Assembly (NCBI GenBank): GCA_008921705.1
Contig: VFFE01007606.1
Span: 28,963-92,962 of the forward strand
Length of the DNA: 64,000 nucleotides
Source: Burhinus oedicnemus
Lineage: Eukaryota; Chordata; Aves; Charadriiformes; Burhinidae
Reading direction: 5' to 3'
Under the pieces are notes generated by a model. That model was not told where the DNA came from. It made no database searches and saw only the letters and a program-made list of their open reading frames with translations. This document shows positions 13,801 through 27,712 of this stretch, piece by piece. A program made the translations under genes and the position numbers. Numbering within the stretch: position 1 is the stretch's first letter; the number at the start of each line of letters is the position of its first letter.

Positions 13801-16800
13801 ATCTCAACAGCAGGACTCAGCTCAACACCATACAAGTTCGCTTCCAATAACAAGGAAGGACTTAACTGTTCTGTTTTTCTAAACATGCAAAAAAAGAGGG
13901 GGAAGGACATATGCAAAGCCTGCTTCCAAAATTCTTTCCCTTGCATATTTATAAGCATAGTATTTTCCATCTGTTTTCAAAGAATGTCAGATAATAAATT
14001 ACTATTCCACCTTCTGTTCTGGAAAACAGACCTTGTACTCATCGTCTCGTCTGTCCCCGTCCCCCCCCATGTCTCTACCCACCTCTGTTGTCAGTCTTGA
14101 TTGATTATCCTAACAGAACAAATCAAACAGACCTAGATACGCTTCAGTAAATTTCCCCTTTTTAGGCCAATTTACAATTAGATTTGTGATATGTCCATAG
14201 AACAGCAGGCATCCGGTCCCCAGCAGCCTCACAGGACAGAGAGACTATTCCCAAGCACTTGACATGATGAAGTTATTAATAATGCATTTATACAGTCATA
14301 TCTAGAATGGTAGTATCAAAACTTCAAATTGCTATGCAATATGCAGCAAAGAAGATACAGAAATTGTGAAGAAGAGAAAAAAGGGCAGTGGAAAAAAGTC
14401 ACTAGGAAATATGCTGATGATAACCCAGAACAGTAATATATTTTCACAAATTCTGTAAAATCTTTATTCGGTAATGTATTCCTGAATAAGATCACAGTGT
14501 GCTACACCTGGTGAAAGATAACTATAATTATGTATTAGGAATCAGACTAACAATTGAATCTACAGTTTAGGAGGGAAAACAAACCCTAACCAGACAAAGA
14601 ATATGAGCACATAAATCAAACTCTTTCACGGTACTTAAAACACAAATGCCTGAAGGCAGATTGCCAACTACACAAAAATGTATTTCGATTCCCTCATGTA
14701 CATCACTGTAGTGTCTTGTCTGATTAAGCCACTGTCCGTGCAAACATCTTGATACAGGTTTTGAAGAGCTATAACCATGTCATTTGGGTTTTAAACCTGC
14801 CCTTGCTCTGCCTCATGAATAACTTCAAGCAAAGAACCAGCTGGTACTGGAGTAAGATTTGAGATCCCAAAAACTGGTTTCAGATGTGAAACTCATTTTT
14901 AGTACTACAGAAAACCCCCATTCCAGACAGGAGGAGGCAAAGCCTCCTGTTGGAAAAGTGTTGGAAAAGTGTGTTGATCTATTCCAACAGCACAGCAGGC
15001 CTCTGGGGAAATACACAGTTCAGTGGAACTACACAGCTGCCGTAAGTTCTACACCCAACTCCAAACAAAAAGCACAACTGAAGGATCAGAAGCCTGACAG
15101 TATAAACCATTCAACATCTATGATACTGATAAATGACTTCAGATTTACTATCAGATTTTATACTTCTCTGAGATTCCAGGTTCTTCTGAAAGATTTCATC
15201 CCTTCAAATACAGGCCAGACAGAAAGCCGATATTGTCAATGGCAAAATGGGAAGCCTGTTTTCTTTGGAAGACCACTTACTTGCAAATCACTTGCCAGGA
15301 AGACACAGAAAATACATAGCCTTTACTTGATTGAGGGATGGAGACTGGAGATGGACCTGTACATACTCTGTAAGCAGAAGAGCAAGAGCTCTTGAGTTTA
15401 GACAAAAATCCTAAGAGAAGCTCCATTTCTCTTGTGCAGCACCACATTAAAACACCCATCAGTTATGGATTCAAAGTCAATAGAGGCAAAACTGCAACAC
15501 TGCTTATAGCACCCCATCAGCTTGATGGAAAACAAGATCAGATGAAGAAAATAAGGTACTGTTTGGTAGAACAAAGCCTTATTAAAAATTTATTCTCATG
15601 TAGCATCCTAAAAATCTCCCCTATTGGCTTGAAACTGAGGTCCATATGAGGCCCATGCTTTTACAACCCATCAAAGGCAGTATTTGATGGCACAGACAAT
15701 GCAGAAAAAAGACAGGAGAGATTAAGTTACTGCATGCCCTCCTCAAGCACTAGCTCTACAGAGCTAACTAGCTAATTTTCTACCCTGTCACAACTGTAAT
15801 CAGCAGAACACCTACCGCTTTTGAAGACAAAGTTTTCTGATATACAGCTATACAGTCTACCAACTGCAAAGGAAAATTTCTTCCAGCAAGCCAAAATTGG
15901 TCAACTGTTAACTGAGTCAAAGACTACTCCAAATGTCCTTCCCAGAATAACACTTCAAGGATGGCAAGGGAACATACCAGTCTAGCTCCTCTGATTCAGT
16001 TGTCATCTTTGTACAGTGCACGTAGAGCTTGGCTCAGCATGATACAGGGGATCTTTATTGAGAACTCTTTGTGTATCAACTTTGCAAAATTAACTGTCAC
16101 AGCCATTTCTACCCTTAGTGCTAAAATAAAATATGCTCAAGTCATATCCAATGCCCTTCAGCACTATCACGTTGAAATAATTTTGATGCTAACCAAAGCT
16201 AGCATTTGTATGATCATAATCTGCCAGAAATACTCTTTCCTTCTCCTTATCAGACCAAGCTTCTGAATGCTGAGATGTTTTGAGACACAATTACGGAAAA
16301 CCTAGCTGTCCATCAAATGCTGCCTGCACCAACCCATCACACCAGTTTCTTGTCTTTAACATCAGCAGAGGATGTTTAAGCAAGGAGGATTAAAAAGACT
16401 AGGCAAGTATTTCTTCTGATATATCTTCCCAGTTCTACGTATTTTAAAAATATGTACATGATTTGCCTATCCCATCCAAAATATCAGTTCATTACTTCAA
16501 AAGCACAGGGTCATGAAGGAAATCCTATATGTATACACAAGATAAACAGGTAAGTATTACTGATCTTCATCATATTTTGTTCCTATTCCAGAAGCAGAAA
16601 TCTCCCACAATAATTCACAAACTGCATTTGGTGTTTTTTCCAGAGAAAGTAACATTACCAACAGAACAATAAATTAGTGCCACCTAGTGGAGTTCAAAAT
16701 GTTAACCTGGACCAGAGCTTTCAAATCATACCTGTCTTTTACCGCACTGTCTTTAATTTATGACCTCTATAAACATCTAAATGACATGAAAGCAGAAACA

Positions 16801-19800
16801 ACTCCGATAGATCTTCCCTGCAGCGCATACAGCTGATCAATCAAATACATCAGTATAACATACACTTAAGTCTTCCTCAACTTCTAGAGATCTGTAGAAG
16901 CAACAAATGAAGACTAACACGTCTTCAACATCAGCAGAAACTCATCTTTAGAGCTACTGAACACGCAGCCAACAGCTCTGCAGTTACAATAAATATGGGC
17001 CAAAAATTAACAGAAATGTTCAGTATAATGGGAAAAAAATATGCAAATGTCACGTCCCAAATGAGGAAAAAGTAAATCAGATGATGTAATATAGTCTTCC
17101 AATGTCTAATATGATATATAAAGCAGCAGCATAAAAGCAAAGCTACCCCACATTTCACTGGGCTTGCTTCCGATTCTCGTAATTGTAAGCAAGACAGGAA
17201 TCTGGTACTAGATATGCTGTCCTGAGTATCCTATAAGATAACAAGATCTCACCTATAAAAATGAAAGGCAATTACAATGGCATTGGTCTAGCAACCAAAG
17301 AAGAAAGTGTTTTTCTGTCTCAGGACTAACAAACTGAACACGGTCCAAACAAAACAGGAGCACACACCACAATTTAATTCAAAAGATCACCATTTGCAGT
17401 AATGAAATTCCAGGCTTTTAGATAAGCACTAAATAGCATTATTTCACTTTCCATTGTTAAAATACCATTTCTGGGTTTTATGCAATTATAAGCAGGAGTA
17501 CACCTCAAGCCATAATACACTGTTAACACACCATCATTTCACAAAAATAGGAGCTATGGGTGAATTAGTTGGCACTAGAATTGATCCGCAAGATAAAAAA
17601 TTATTTACAGAGAAATGCAAAAATAATGGTAATTTCCTTGAGAAGAACCCATGTAACCAGTCACCCATTCCTTTTTATTGGTGTAAGCTATGCATTCTTT
17701 TCTCGCGCCCCCACAGTTTACTCATTTTGCAAAGGTACAGAAGACTACAAACAAAGAGCAGAAGTAAGTACTTCAAGACAGTAAGCACAATGCACAGTTC
17801 ATTGTGAAATAGTAAGATAATGGTCAACATGGTGAAAGATACCACACCATCCCAAAGTCACAAAAGGAGCCTAATTCCTGTTAAGGCTTCCATGTATCTG
17901 ATGAGTGAATCCTGTGCACAACAAAGATTACATTTTCTTTCTGAAATGCTTGTTCTATGGGCTACCATTTTAGAAATACACACATTAATTTTACAATTAT
18001 GTCCAACATTCAGATGTTCCAATACGAATACGGATTCTCAAAGAGCTTACATTTACAATGCTATCATTTAGCTCAAATGTGGAAATCTTTTTAAATTTAC
18101 ATCAAATATGTAAATGCAGATACTTTAAAACACTTCCAGATCTGATGCAATGTCAGGCAGAGATATTTTTAGTTCTAATCCATTTAAAGTGCTAAATTCC
18201 AAGGGAATCAGCAGCATTGCTTTCACTCACCACTTTAGCTAAATTCTTCTGGTCCCACTACTCACTGCAATCTTCAAGTAAAAGGAGATAAGATAAAACC
18301 ATTCACCTGATAAGAAAATATCTTTATCCTGTATTTTTTAATAATTGCAGGTACTTCTGTATGTCCCAATAAATAATAAATCACAGCTGCATTTGCACAC
18401 AAAAGACATTGCAGAAATACATAAACAATGCAGTGCCTTAACCCACGAAATAAGTTAGAGTGGGATTTGCTATTTTTATCTTAAGTCTCATTTGCTTGTA
18501 CCAATTTAGGTTCATGAGAAACAACTACTAGGAATACATAAAAGCTTCTGAATATGGCACTAATCATTCTCTAGACCTGACATAGTGACTGCAGCTAGCT
18601 ACAAAGCCACAAGAAAACAGAATCTTAAGTTCACAGTTAAGTGCAACAAAAACGCTCAACGACTTGGTACACGTTTGGTTTGTGATTTCGTTTAAATCTA
18701 GATAGATTCTCATAAAACAAGTATTCTCCATATACAGACAGTTTCTTTTAACCAAAATAAGTTTTGAAATCAGAATACACTGTGACTTTAACCTATAGAT
18801 AACTGGCATATTCAGTCTTTTCTCTGGGGATTAACATTTTCAAAAGTAATTATTTTAGTAATAAAATGATGCAAGTGCAAAAACAACAAGCTTGTGTCTA
18901 AGACATTTATTTGTACTATTGTATAAGCAAACAGTTTTCATTGATCAAAAGAGAAATATTTGAAGTGTGTTTGCCCTGTGACTATGCACAGCCTATAGGA
19001 AAAATACAAGGTAAACATACTTCAGATACAGTTTCAACAGCTTTTGCTCCAAGTACAAAGGGCATCTTTTTAACTTGGATACTCAATGTCTATTTAGCAA
19101 AATAATGGAAACATAACTGCTTCAGAAAATATATATTGTAAAAAAAGAGTCCAATTAAAACACTTCAGTATGCTGCAAGTTATATTCTGGCAGAGAGACT
19201 GAGTAAAAGAATAAATCAGACAGGTATGAGTTTGTTTAATGAATTACCTGATGATGTTCAGATTTCTGGTGATAAGTGAAGAGGAGGATTTTCGTTCTTA
19301 AAACGGAACAGAACGTAAGCGTGAAATACTATGAAATGTTGACAGACTAAATGTTTTGAATACTAACAGTAGTACCATTTAAAAGAGCTGAGAGCGTCTA
19401 GCAAGAAAAAGATGACTGCATACATGAATCTTCTATACTTTTTCCTAACCACTCACAGCAAATCATTACTGGAAACAGCAGGTCAAATGAATTTTAGTGT
19501 GAGCAGTAAGGCAGGACCTACGTTGAAAAAAATGCTTCCTTATAAGGCTACTTTTTTCCTCTTTCAATTAAATCCTTATTTTTTTCCAGCAGGCATGAGA
19601 AAGTATCACAACTCTTTTCAACTCACAGGAATGCCCACTTACTTGAAAAGTGCAATCTTTGGCCAGACTGCAGACTTACATTCATTTTTACTCAAGTAAT
19701 CACTCTGAACCTTCCACAGTAATCATGTTGACAGGGTGCCCACTTGACATGATCCCTCAGTACAGTAACTCAGAACAGGTGAGATAGGTTCCTTCCTGGC

Positions 19801-20191
19801 TATTATGTATGACTATCACTGATGTGGATAACAGCTTTGCACACATGCCTGAGTGTAGGATTTACCTAACGACTGATACTATGCAAAAGCAAACTGAACA
19901 AGAGCATGACCATAAAAACACATCTTTGCTAGGAATAAAAGCATCCTAGCACAGAAATACCCATTTTCAAGTACCTAGACAAAATAACTTTTATTCTATT
20001 AAACAGAAACATTTTGCAGTATAGCCTTAATCTAGAGCTAACATTCATGCTAGCTTGAAGTGGAAAATTACAGTCTTCTCATAGATACAAACACAAGCAT
20101 ACACTGCAGCACTTCATTCTTTGCATTATTTTTATCCATAAAGCACAAACTACTCTAAATTTGTTTGTAAAAATGAAGTATTTTATGAAAT
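10881..20191. other. Non-coding stretch, probable intron
   Basis: No convincing gene is visible. The longest frame, 178 codons at 14,859-15,395, shows no recognisable domain, repeat or splice context and is treated as chance. An 11-base tandem duplication lies at about 14,949-14,971. A strong CTCF-type motif lies at 16,676-16,690. On one counted line A exceeds T more than two-fold on the + strand, as in the stretch to the left. Confidence 0.5.
16676..16690 (-). promoter_or_regulatory. Strong CTCF-type binding motif
   Basis: Read on the - strand the bases are CCACTAGGTGGCACT, matching the 15-base vertebrate CTCF core consensus CCASYAGRKGGCRSY at every position. CTCF is a zinc-finger protein that anchors chromatin loops, and motif orientation decides which side it insulates. 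The motif points left, the same way as the candidate gene at 30.8 kb. Occupancy cannot be judged from sequence alone. Confidence 0.5.
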
Positions 20192-20340
20192 ATTCATTTT
20201 ACAGAGACATGGAGAAAAATGATAGCGCTGACTGGCCAAAGCCCATCCACAAAAAAAAAAAAAAAAAAAAAAATCTATGGCAAAGCTAAGAAGTGAATCC
20301 ATATTAAATTAAATCTCTACTCCATATGCCATTCCTCTTC
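20192..20340 (-). mobile_element. MIR/CORE-SINE-like element, antisense, interrupted by poly(A)
   Basis: Read on the - strand the segment follows the order of an old tRNA-derived CORE-SINE. ATTTTACAGAGACATGGAG at about 20,197-20,215 resembles the reversed 3' core (TTTTACAGATGAGGAAACTG in mammalian MIR). GGCCAAAGCCCATCCAC resembles the reversed GCCCAAGGTCACACAG block, and TGGCAAAGCTAAGAAGTGAATCC resembles the reversed GGCAGAGCTGGGATTCGAACC block. The last two are separated by a run of 23 A. The match is diverged, as expected for an ancient element. The call is by eye. Confidence 0.5.
20251..20273 (+). repeat. Poly(A) homopolymer, 23 bases
   Basis: An uninterrupted run of A sits inside the reversed MIR-like SINE. 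It probably grew by slippage from the short A-rich site at that point rather than marking a separate retrocopy. No gene-derived sequence precedes it. Confidence 0.95.
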
Positions 20341-23300
20341 TCACAGGCCAATGAGCAAAACTCAGCTTAAAGACCAAGGCTAAAAAAATTCTGCAGCCAA
20401 TCAACTTTTAACCTGTAGATACAAAATCCTTGCAATAATAAACAAGCAATCACTACAGAACCAAGAGATAAGCAGTGTTCTTTTTCTTTTAGATGTATCC
20501 AGCTGCAGAAAGACAAAAGCTTGAAGAGAAAAAACGCTAGCGAGCTGAACACAGCTAGAGAAGCTTTACAGGTATGAAATAAGGTATATATTTAGCTACA
20601 GTTCAATCACCATAGAAGGGACAGAGAAATGACCACCCAGAATTCTGGTGATGACAATAGGGAGAAAAGCTAAATAGGATTCATACCTCTTCATAGTATT
20701 CATTAAGATTTTCACTTATGACAGCTTTCTTAGTATCTGTTAGCTCTTGCAGACTAAGTGTCTATAATAAGTACATATACACATATTACTTTCTTAATAG
20801 TATTCCAATACGCCCAGGGTTTTTTCCTACCAAATACCAACCACTAGGGAGTACATAATAAATGCTTAATACCTTCAAGTTGCATCCCACAGATCATGAA
20901 GAGATTAAACTCCAAAAGGATTTAGGGGACTATGGAGTAATTCTGGATGTCTGTTCACAACCCCTAAAAGCATGTTATACTTCTAAGGGATTATCTTTTG
21001 AAAACACTACAACTGAAATATTGTTACAGTAGTCTGTTCTTCTGAATTTTGGAGGCTTCTAATAATTTAATGTTACTTAGACAAGCCACTGTTGATTATA
21101 TTTTTCTAAAATGGTATACACAAGTGTCTGATGACTGCTTCAGTATTAACATATTCATAAACACAAAATGAAGTTCTTGAAAAATTATAATTAGCCAATA
21201 CTGTGAGCACGCATTTTGCATGTGAGATCCTGAACTGCACAAAATGAATGTTTTAAGCACATTGATAAGTGTTATTTATACCCACAGCTAGAGAGAAAAT
21301 TTTAAAAAGAGTTATTTATAAGGCTTTCAAAGTACACACAGGAACGCACTGTGTAAGTGCATTGTTTTAGCATAACAATGCCACAGCTTGCACAACAATT
21401 CAATGACTAAATATTAAGGCAGGTATCATTAAAATGCATCACAGGTGGAAGTACAACATCAACATTAGTTGTATATACTGTTTGCTACTACAGTTAACCT
21501 CTAAATACCGGAAGTGTTATGTGCTTTATATAAAAACATGAAGAAAACAAATGTGCAAAGTAATGGAACGTGTATTGCATAGATAGTTTTGGGTTTTTTT
21601 CCCTCCTGACTGAAGATGTGGTAACTTCAATGACATATAGGCAAAGCTTTCATATGTTACGAAAATCTTTCCATTTCAGTCCTAGAATATATCCACTTGT
21701 ACACATACATCATAAACCCAACCATTCTCACTAAAATACAAGAAAAATGTTAAAGTTTATCAGAAGAATGCTATTCCTGTCTTCTTGCATTAATAGCATT
21801 ACCAAAGTTACACAAAAATTCCTCATATTCACAATAAAAATCCCCACACTGTTCAGCTAAGAAGATACCATTTGGTATTAGAGATGGCAACAATAAAAAA
21901 CGCCAAAAGCTCCATTCCTGTGATTAATTTCTGGAAAGACTTTTTCCAGTCACAATCAACCTTACCCCAGGCAGAACGTCACCACTCAAGATTTTTCTGC
22001 TGTCTTTAGTTCACAGGACAACTGTTTCTAAAACTCCTGCTGGTTTAGGTTACTTCACTCAGAATTTTGTGAATTTCACTTTAAAAGGAAACTACCTGGT
22101 ATTTTTCTAGCAGAACAAAATTAAGTTATTTTGGTATAAGAAAATATGCCCAAGTAGTTGATAACACAAGGACAAGCAAAGGAAATGAGATACCAAGGAC
22201 TTCAGCAAATAGCAGAACTCAATATTATTGATTAAACACAAACATATGATAACATCTTTGGATTTGGGAAGTACAGTGATTGTATTAGTTGTCTGAGCTG
22301 CAGTTTCTGCCTCCAGCAGATGTCTTTATTTCTCCATTGCCTTCAGTCACCACAGGAATAGATCAGGTTTCACCTGCACTTACAACAGAAGCTGTTGATA
22401 ATGCTACTCATAACCACCACAATCATAGAGCCAATTTGCAGGCCAATAGTCTTACTCATTGTGCCACAGCTCCTTTCAAAATAAAATCCTCACTGTATGT
22501 AGTGTATATATATATACACACACACGTGTATACACACACCTTTTATATGTACATCTTCTCATTTAGGATACCAAGCAAAATAGTTTTGATGAGTGATAGC
22601 TCTCAAATATCTTTACCATTTCCTAAAGGTTATGTTTCAATATCTCAGAACAAAAAGTTTTGAGGTTTTTTTGAGACTGTCAGACACCTTCCTTACTTTT
22701 ACGTTAGACATCTTTGTATAAGCAACAGAAAAGCTCACCTTTCCTGGATTTGCAGCCAGAACAGAAAGAGTATAGACAAAGGTAGCAAGACTCATTAACA
22801 TGTCACCCCACATTGCTCCAGAGTAACAGCTAACCCAAACCCACATTACCAGAGGATTGACAGAGGCCTAAGAAATCTTGTTATTCCAAAACTTATGCAA
22901 GCTGAAAATTTCCCTAATCTTTACATCTTCCACATGACTTCCAAAGGTATCAAGGCCTACAGTTTTGGCTGCTGCATTCATAAAAGGCAAACACTAAACA
23001 TTTCACCAATATTTTATTTTAAATCCTAATTGCCCGATAATCCACAGAGTATTTGTACATTTAATTGAGAGTATCTTGCATCCTGTAGATTACATCATAC
23101 AATGATGAGTCACTCCCCTCTTAACCCTACCCCCAGTGCTCAGACTCCTTACAAGCCAGGACTGCTCCACATGAAATGCAATGACCAAATGGGACTGTTC
23201 TTCCACAAAACACTGCGCTAATTCTCCTGCATTCAGTCTTTCCACTTGAATGGAATAAAAACCCTTTTGAGAACAACAATTCCAATTCCCTCCCCTTTTT

Positions 23301-24363
23301 TTCTCAGGCACACTATGGGACTCCTCAGTGCATGCAACAATGCAAATAAGGCAAACTTCCTTTGAAAGAGTGATTAATATGCAAAGACAGCCTGCTTTTT
23401 AGTGGGATGTAAAGAACCACCGACAAGCATTTCCAAATTCTGAGGTTTCTTCAATTATTTGCAGTGTTTATTTTAAACATAAGATTATGCAATAATACCA
23501 CACATTAAGTCTGATTTGCCAATATTGTGTAAACAACACCAAATTGGCTGTTCATCCTTTGTATCATATTTAAATGCAGCCTTGAATATCCTAGATATGA
23601 AAGCACTGAAAAAAACAGGATTTAAATTTTTGAATCTTTAATGTGTATCAATCTTCATGCTAAAAGGACTGTATTTAAAACCCACTGTAAATAGCTGCAC
23701 TTTTTTTAAAGAAAATAATTTTATTTTTTTTTAATAAAACAAGAAACTTTACAATATTACAAACTAATTTCAGTGACAATTAACTAACTTCTGTATGGAT
23801 ATATTGCAGTTTCAGTAACATTTAAAGTATTTTTTTATGTAGTTGCTTTTGGGACAAGAGCTACAATACATGAAACGCCCAGAAAAGCCCATTCAGACTC
23901 GGAGACAACAATTTTCTATTTCCATTGTATAAAATTTTCATCACTATTTTTCATCATTTATCACCAGGTCAACTACACTTCTACGTACAACTCAACCAGG
24001 ACTCTCCTATGGAAAGGACCTTTCAAGTGCCAATATATCATACTCTGCCAAAAATGAGCTCAAAATGTAGGTTGAGTATGTTGACTGACTCATTTCTTAT
24101 TCTAACCCTTTATTTCACACACTTTCCAACCTTTTCACACAGGTTTAAACACTCCCTTTCACATCTTTGGAAAGGCATTCCAAGTTAAACAACATGGTAA
24201 ACTATTATTAAATATAAACCAGTAACCAATAATTAACATTCTTGTTTATCTTAAAGATTTCAAGGTTGATACATATCACTAATATAAACCAAGAATAAAA
24301 AGTAAATTAAATATTTAAATAAGCGTCTATTATAACTATTTTTGTAGCAGTAGCTTTACTAAA
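20341..24363. other. Non-coding AT-rich stretch, probable intron
   Basis: No exon or RNA gene is recognisable. The stretch holds a TA/CA microsatellite at 22,504-22,540, a possible weak SINE trace near 22,385-22,480, and a T/A-rich run at about 23,701-23,737. Open frames are short and without domains. Confidence 0.5.
22504..22540 (+). repeat. Compound (TA)n(CA)n microsatellite
   Basis: TATATATATATA is followed by ACACACACAC, then GTGTATACACACAC. The alternating purine-pyrimidine tract is nearly self-complementary. It is likely polymorphic in length. Confidence 0.9.
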
Positions 24364-24926
24364 ATCACAGAATCATTGAGATTGGAAGGGACCTCTAGAG
24401 ATCATCTAGTCCAATAGGGGGAGACAGCTACAGCAGGTTATCCAGGAGTCAGTCCAGGTGAGTTTTGAATGCCTCCACGGATGGAGGCTCCACAATCTGT
24501 CTGGGCCATGGGCTCCAGGATTCAACTACTACCCTCATAAAAAAAGAAAAAAAAAGAAAAAAAAAAAGGGGAGGGGGCTGTTCTGTTTTCTTACGTTTGG
24601 ACAGGATTTCCTATATTCCAACTTCTGCCTGTTGTCTCTTGTCCTGTCACTGGGTACCACTGAGGAAGACCTGGTTTCCTTCTTCATTCCCTCCCATCAG
24701 GTATTTATCCACATTAATTGAGATCCCCTCAAGTCTTCTCTTTCCCAGGCTAAACAGTCTCAGCCTTTCTCAGCCTCTCCTCATACAAAAGATGCTCCAA
24801 GTCCTTCACCATCTTTGTGGCCCTTCAGTGGACTCACTCCAGTAAGCCCGTATCTTTTTTGTACTGGAGAGCCCAGAATTGGACACAACACTCCAAATGT
24901 GGCCTCATCAGTACTGAGTAGATGGA
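24364..24926 (-). mobile_element. CR1 LINE retrotransposon, antisense, 5'-truncated
   Basis: The + strand begins with AATCACAGAATCATTGAGAT, then GGAAGGGACCTCTAGAGATC and ATCTAGTCCAA. This is the reversed 3' end of CR1. The similarity continues through the reversed ORF2 end to about 24,926. On the - strand, codons between about 24,920 and 24,840 encode SVLMRPHLECCVQFWALQY, the same protein block seen in the + strand copy at 10 kb. The copy carries stops and frame breaks and includes an A/G-rich expansion at 24,539-24,577, so it looks older than the 10-kb copy. Confidence 0.92.
24539..24577 (+). repeat. A-rich then G-rich low-complexity tract inside CR1
   Basis: Runs of A broken by single G (24,539-24,567) pass into GGGGAGGGGG (24,568-24,577). 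The tract replaces the short A-rich site that CR1 copies normally have after ACCCTCAT in this orientation, so it looks like slippage expansion within the element. Confidence 0.9.
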
Positions 24927-27652
24927 TTTTAAGAAAATTAACCTGTCTTCCATACTTCTAAAATCAGTAACAAACCGTGAAAAGTACCTACCCTGATGTA
25001 CAAGGCCCAAATGTTGTAACAGTCTTAAAAACTTATCTATAAAGAACACAAAAATATTTTTATTCCAGACATTATGAGACTGACAACTCTGGAACACTTA
25101 AGCCAGTCAAGAGTTTCTTTATATGTATTCTGTCCTGGCAAACAATAACCTGATAAGGTGACGGATACTTGTTTTAACTCAGAATAAATCAGTCTCTCCA
25201 TTCCAAGAAATTAACCATTTCAATGGATTTTCAAATTGTTTTCCACATCATTCTACCATGTTAGTACTAAATCAGGCAACTCCCAGTTTTCACAACACAC
25301 CCTGCAGATCTCTGTATCTGTCTCATCATAAGATCTAGGATGCAAATAGCTAAAGGATCAAGTACCACATGTATCACATTATTGTGTCTAGCCTACACTT
25401 AATTTTCTTTGCATCAGATTTACAGATATAGGGCTTCATCCCTGCCATTACAAATTGCTAGCAGAAATAGTTGTAGGATCACTTTCTGCCATTCCCTGGT
25501 TTTTGGTCCCTCTGTCACCTGGCTTTAAGCCAACTGATGCCAAGTTTGCTACTGACTTCTGTGGACAGTCGGAGCCTTTACAGACCCTTAGATTACCTTA
25601 GTTATCTGGACAGGGAAGAAATACAGAACCTGCACTGTAAAAAAGTGAACAATTATAGACTTGAGCTGAAAATCTCTCTCCCTTATTTTTAAATCTGAGG
25701 TCTAATTTTGAACATATGGTAGAAAGTTGAGACATTAATCTTCAGGCACAAGCATCTTACTTTCTTTGAATGTAACATGGCTCCCTTGTTTCTGCTGCAA
25801 ATACACAGGTCTAAATGATTACTAGATATCCATATCAATTATTCACTGTTTAAGTGTGATGACTTAAGGTCTTGGATAACTCATCCAGCTATTAAGTACA
25901 GTACTACATGAATACACTCCACAGCTGCTGCTTCTTCAGGGAAGCACTCTGGTATCTTAAAGCAATTTGCACTTGCTTAGCAGGATAAACCTTCCATTAT
26001 TAGCTATTTCCCAAGAATCAACTTTTGCATCAGCAGCTGCCTAAAGATCTGAAGTTATAAGGACTAAGGCTATTGATGTTCTACATTTGTCCAAACAATA
26101 GTTTTGCCACAGTACCTGTAATACATATTGCTCGTGATATAACAAAAGCAGATGCCAAAGCCCGTAACGAGGTCCAAATAACGCTGTAACGGAAGCTGTC
26201 AGGTAGCCTTGGTCCTTTTCAAATACATCATCATCATCTACCCTGTACACCTCAACACGTTTTGGTACAAGCTTTTCTTTCATTTATCCTTGGAAGGTCT
26301 AGAAGCTGCAGGTATGATTCACTGTATGGATAGCAATTGTCTACCTTCTCTCATCATCATCGACAGATGTAGCAGAAGCTATTGGACTTGAACTGAAAGT
26401 GAAAAAACTATTTTAATCTGAATATTATCCTTGATTTTTATCTATTCCACTTTCTTTAGGTACCTATAATGTAAAGTAAAAACCACAGAAAAATTTCATT
26501 CCGGTACTTAGTGGTGACTGCCTCAGACACTTATAAACGCAATGTATCAAAAGGACCTGAAAGCTTGCCATTTGGCTCTCACGGTAACTTCAAAAGGCAA
26601 CGTTCCTAATGAGCAGCTGCAGTGGGGAAGCTGCATTTCAACACCATGAACTGAAAGGGCATAATGGCACTACCGCCAAACCCACCTAATTTACATCCCT
26701 TTGCATCAGCAAGGGCTTTAAACGATGGTAATGTGTTTTCCTAAACAAAAGGAGCCAGAGCCAGCATAGATCTGACCTTCAAATTTGCTTCTGTGATTTT
26801 TATGTCTCAAAGTCTATTTGCCTGGTGGCTCTTTTTTTTCCCCTCCAGGACTTGAGAGTGTTGTGATGAAAACCGACACACCAAGTCCTATGAAAACATG
26901 CGCAAAGGACGCAATTCAGGAAAGTGGAGGTGTCTGGGAGCTGCAGCTCTCTTTACAGACACACCCTCAGCCAAGTTACTCCCAGATATTCTCCCTGTTA
27001 TAGACAGCTACTGTAAGAAGACAAACACAATTTTGTTTCCTGATTGTTTTCAAACCTTTATATTTACAATTGAGTTGCTTTACTTATTTTAGCTCACATT
27101 TCAGACATTTGTGAGGGTATAGAATTGGGAAAACAACCAGGACACCATCTTTTCACCGCACCTGAAAAATACTGTAACGGCCCCTACTTGAATTTTTCTG
27201 ATAGCTCCCTGCATAAATGCTATGATACACAGTTCCAAAGAAGACAGCTTCTCCCAATCTGCTTACACAGGCATTTTGCAAAGTTCATAATATCTGTCTT
27301 ACTATTTGCAAGTTGTAAGGTAGAGTGCAACAGAATTGTTATTGACAGATCAAATCATACTGAAGTATACTGCCTTGCAAAACCGACGCTTCAAAAGTCA
27401 CACAAGAAAACCAACAAAAAAACCCCTAGAATCGTGCATTCTCTCTATAAACAGTATCACCAGGTGTGCTAAATAATGAGTAAAAATGCAGGATGGCCTT
27501 TCAAAAGAGAAAATAAAATGTGCTTTTGTCTCTCACTAAAGCTATTTTTCTGTTCCTTGCAGGCTGATGGCAGCAGATGCAGTATCCCCTCCTCCTCCCC
27601 CATCAATTGGTTCTGCTTTCCTGCTGGCCACTCAAGGCAAACCCATGGCATT

Positions 27653-27712
27653 ACCCCCCAAAAAACACCCCAAAACAAATAAACAAACAAACCAACTCAC
27701 CCCCAAAAAACA
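27653..27712 (+). repeat. A/C-rich simple sequence
   Basis: About 60 bases made almost only of A and C with CAAA- and CCCCAAAA-type units (GT-rich on the other strand). Confidence 0.8.

Noticed and set aside
14859..15395. 178-codon frame on the + strand
   Set aside because: No recognisable domain, mixed composition, no splice or promoter context. A frame of this length is expected occasionally by chance in 64 kb.
20215..20300. Processed retrocopy ending in the 23-A run
   Set aside because: No gene-like sequence before the A run, and both flanks align better with one reversed MIR-like element.
22385..22480. Possible reversed SINE tail (CTTACTCATTGTGCCACAGC)
   Set aside because: Only the last 25 or so bases resemble a tRNA-SINE head; the rest could not be aligned by eye.
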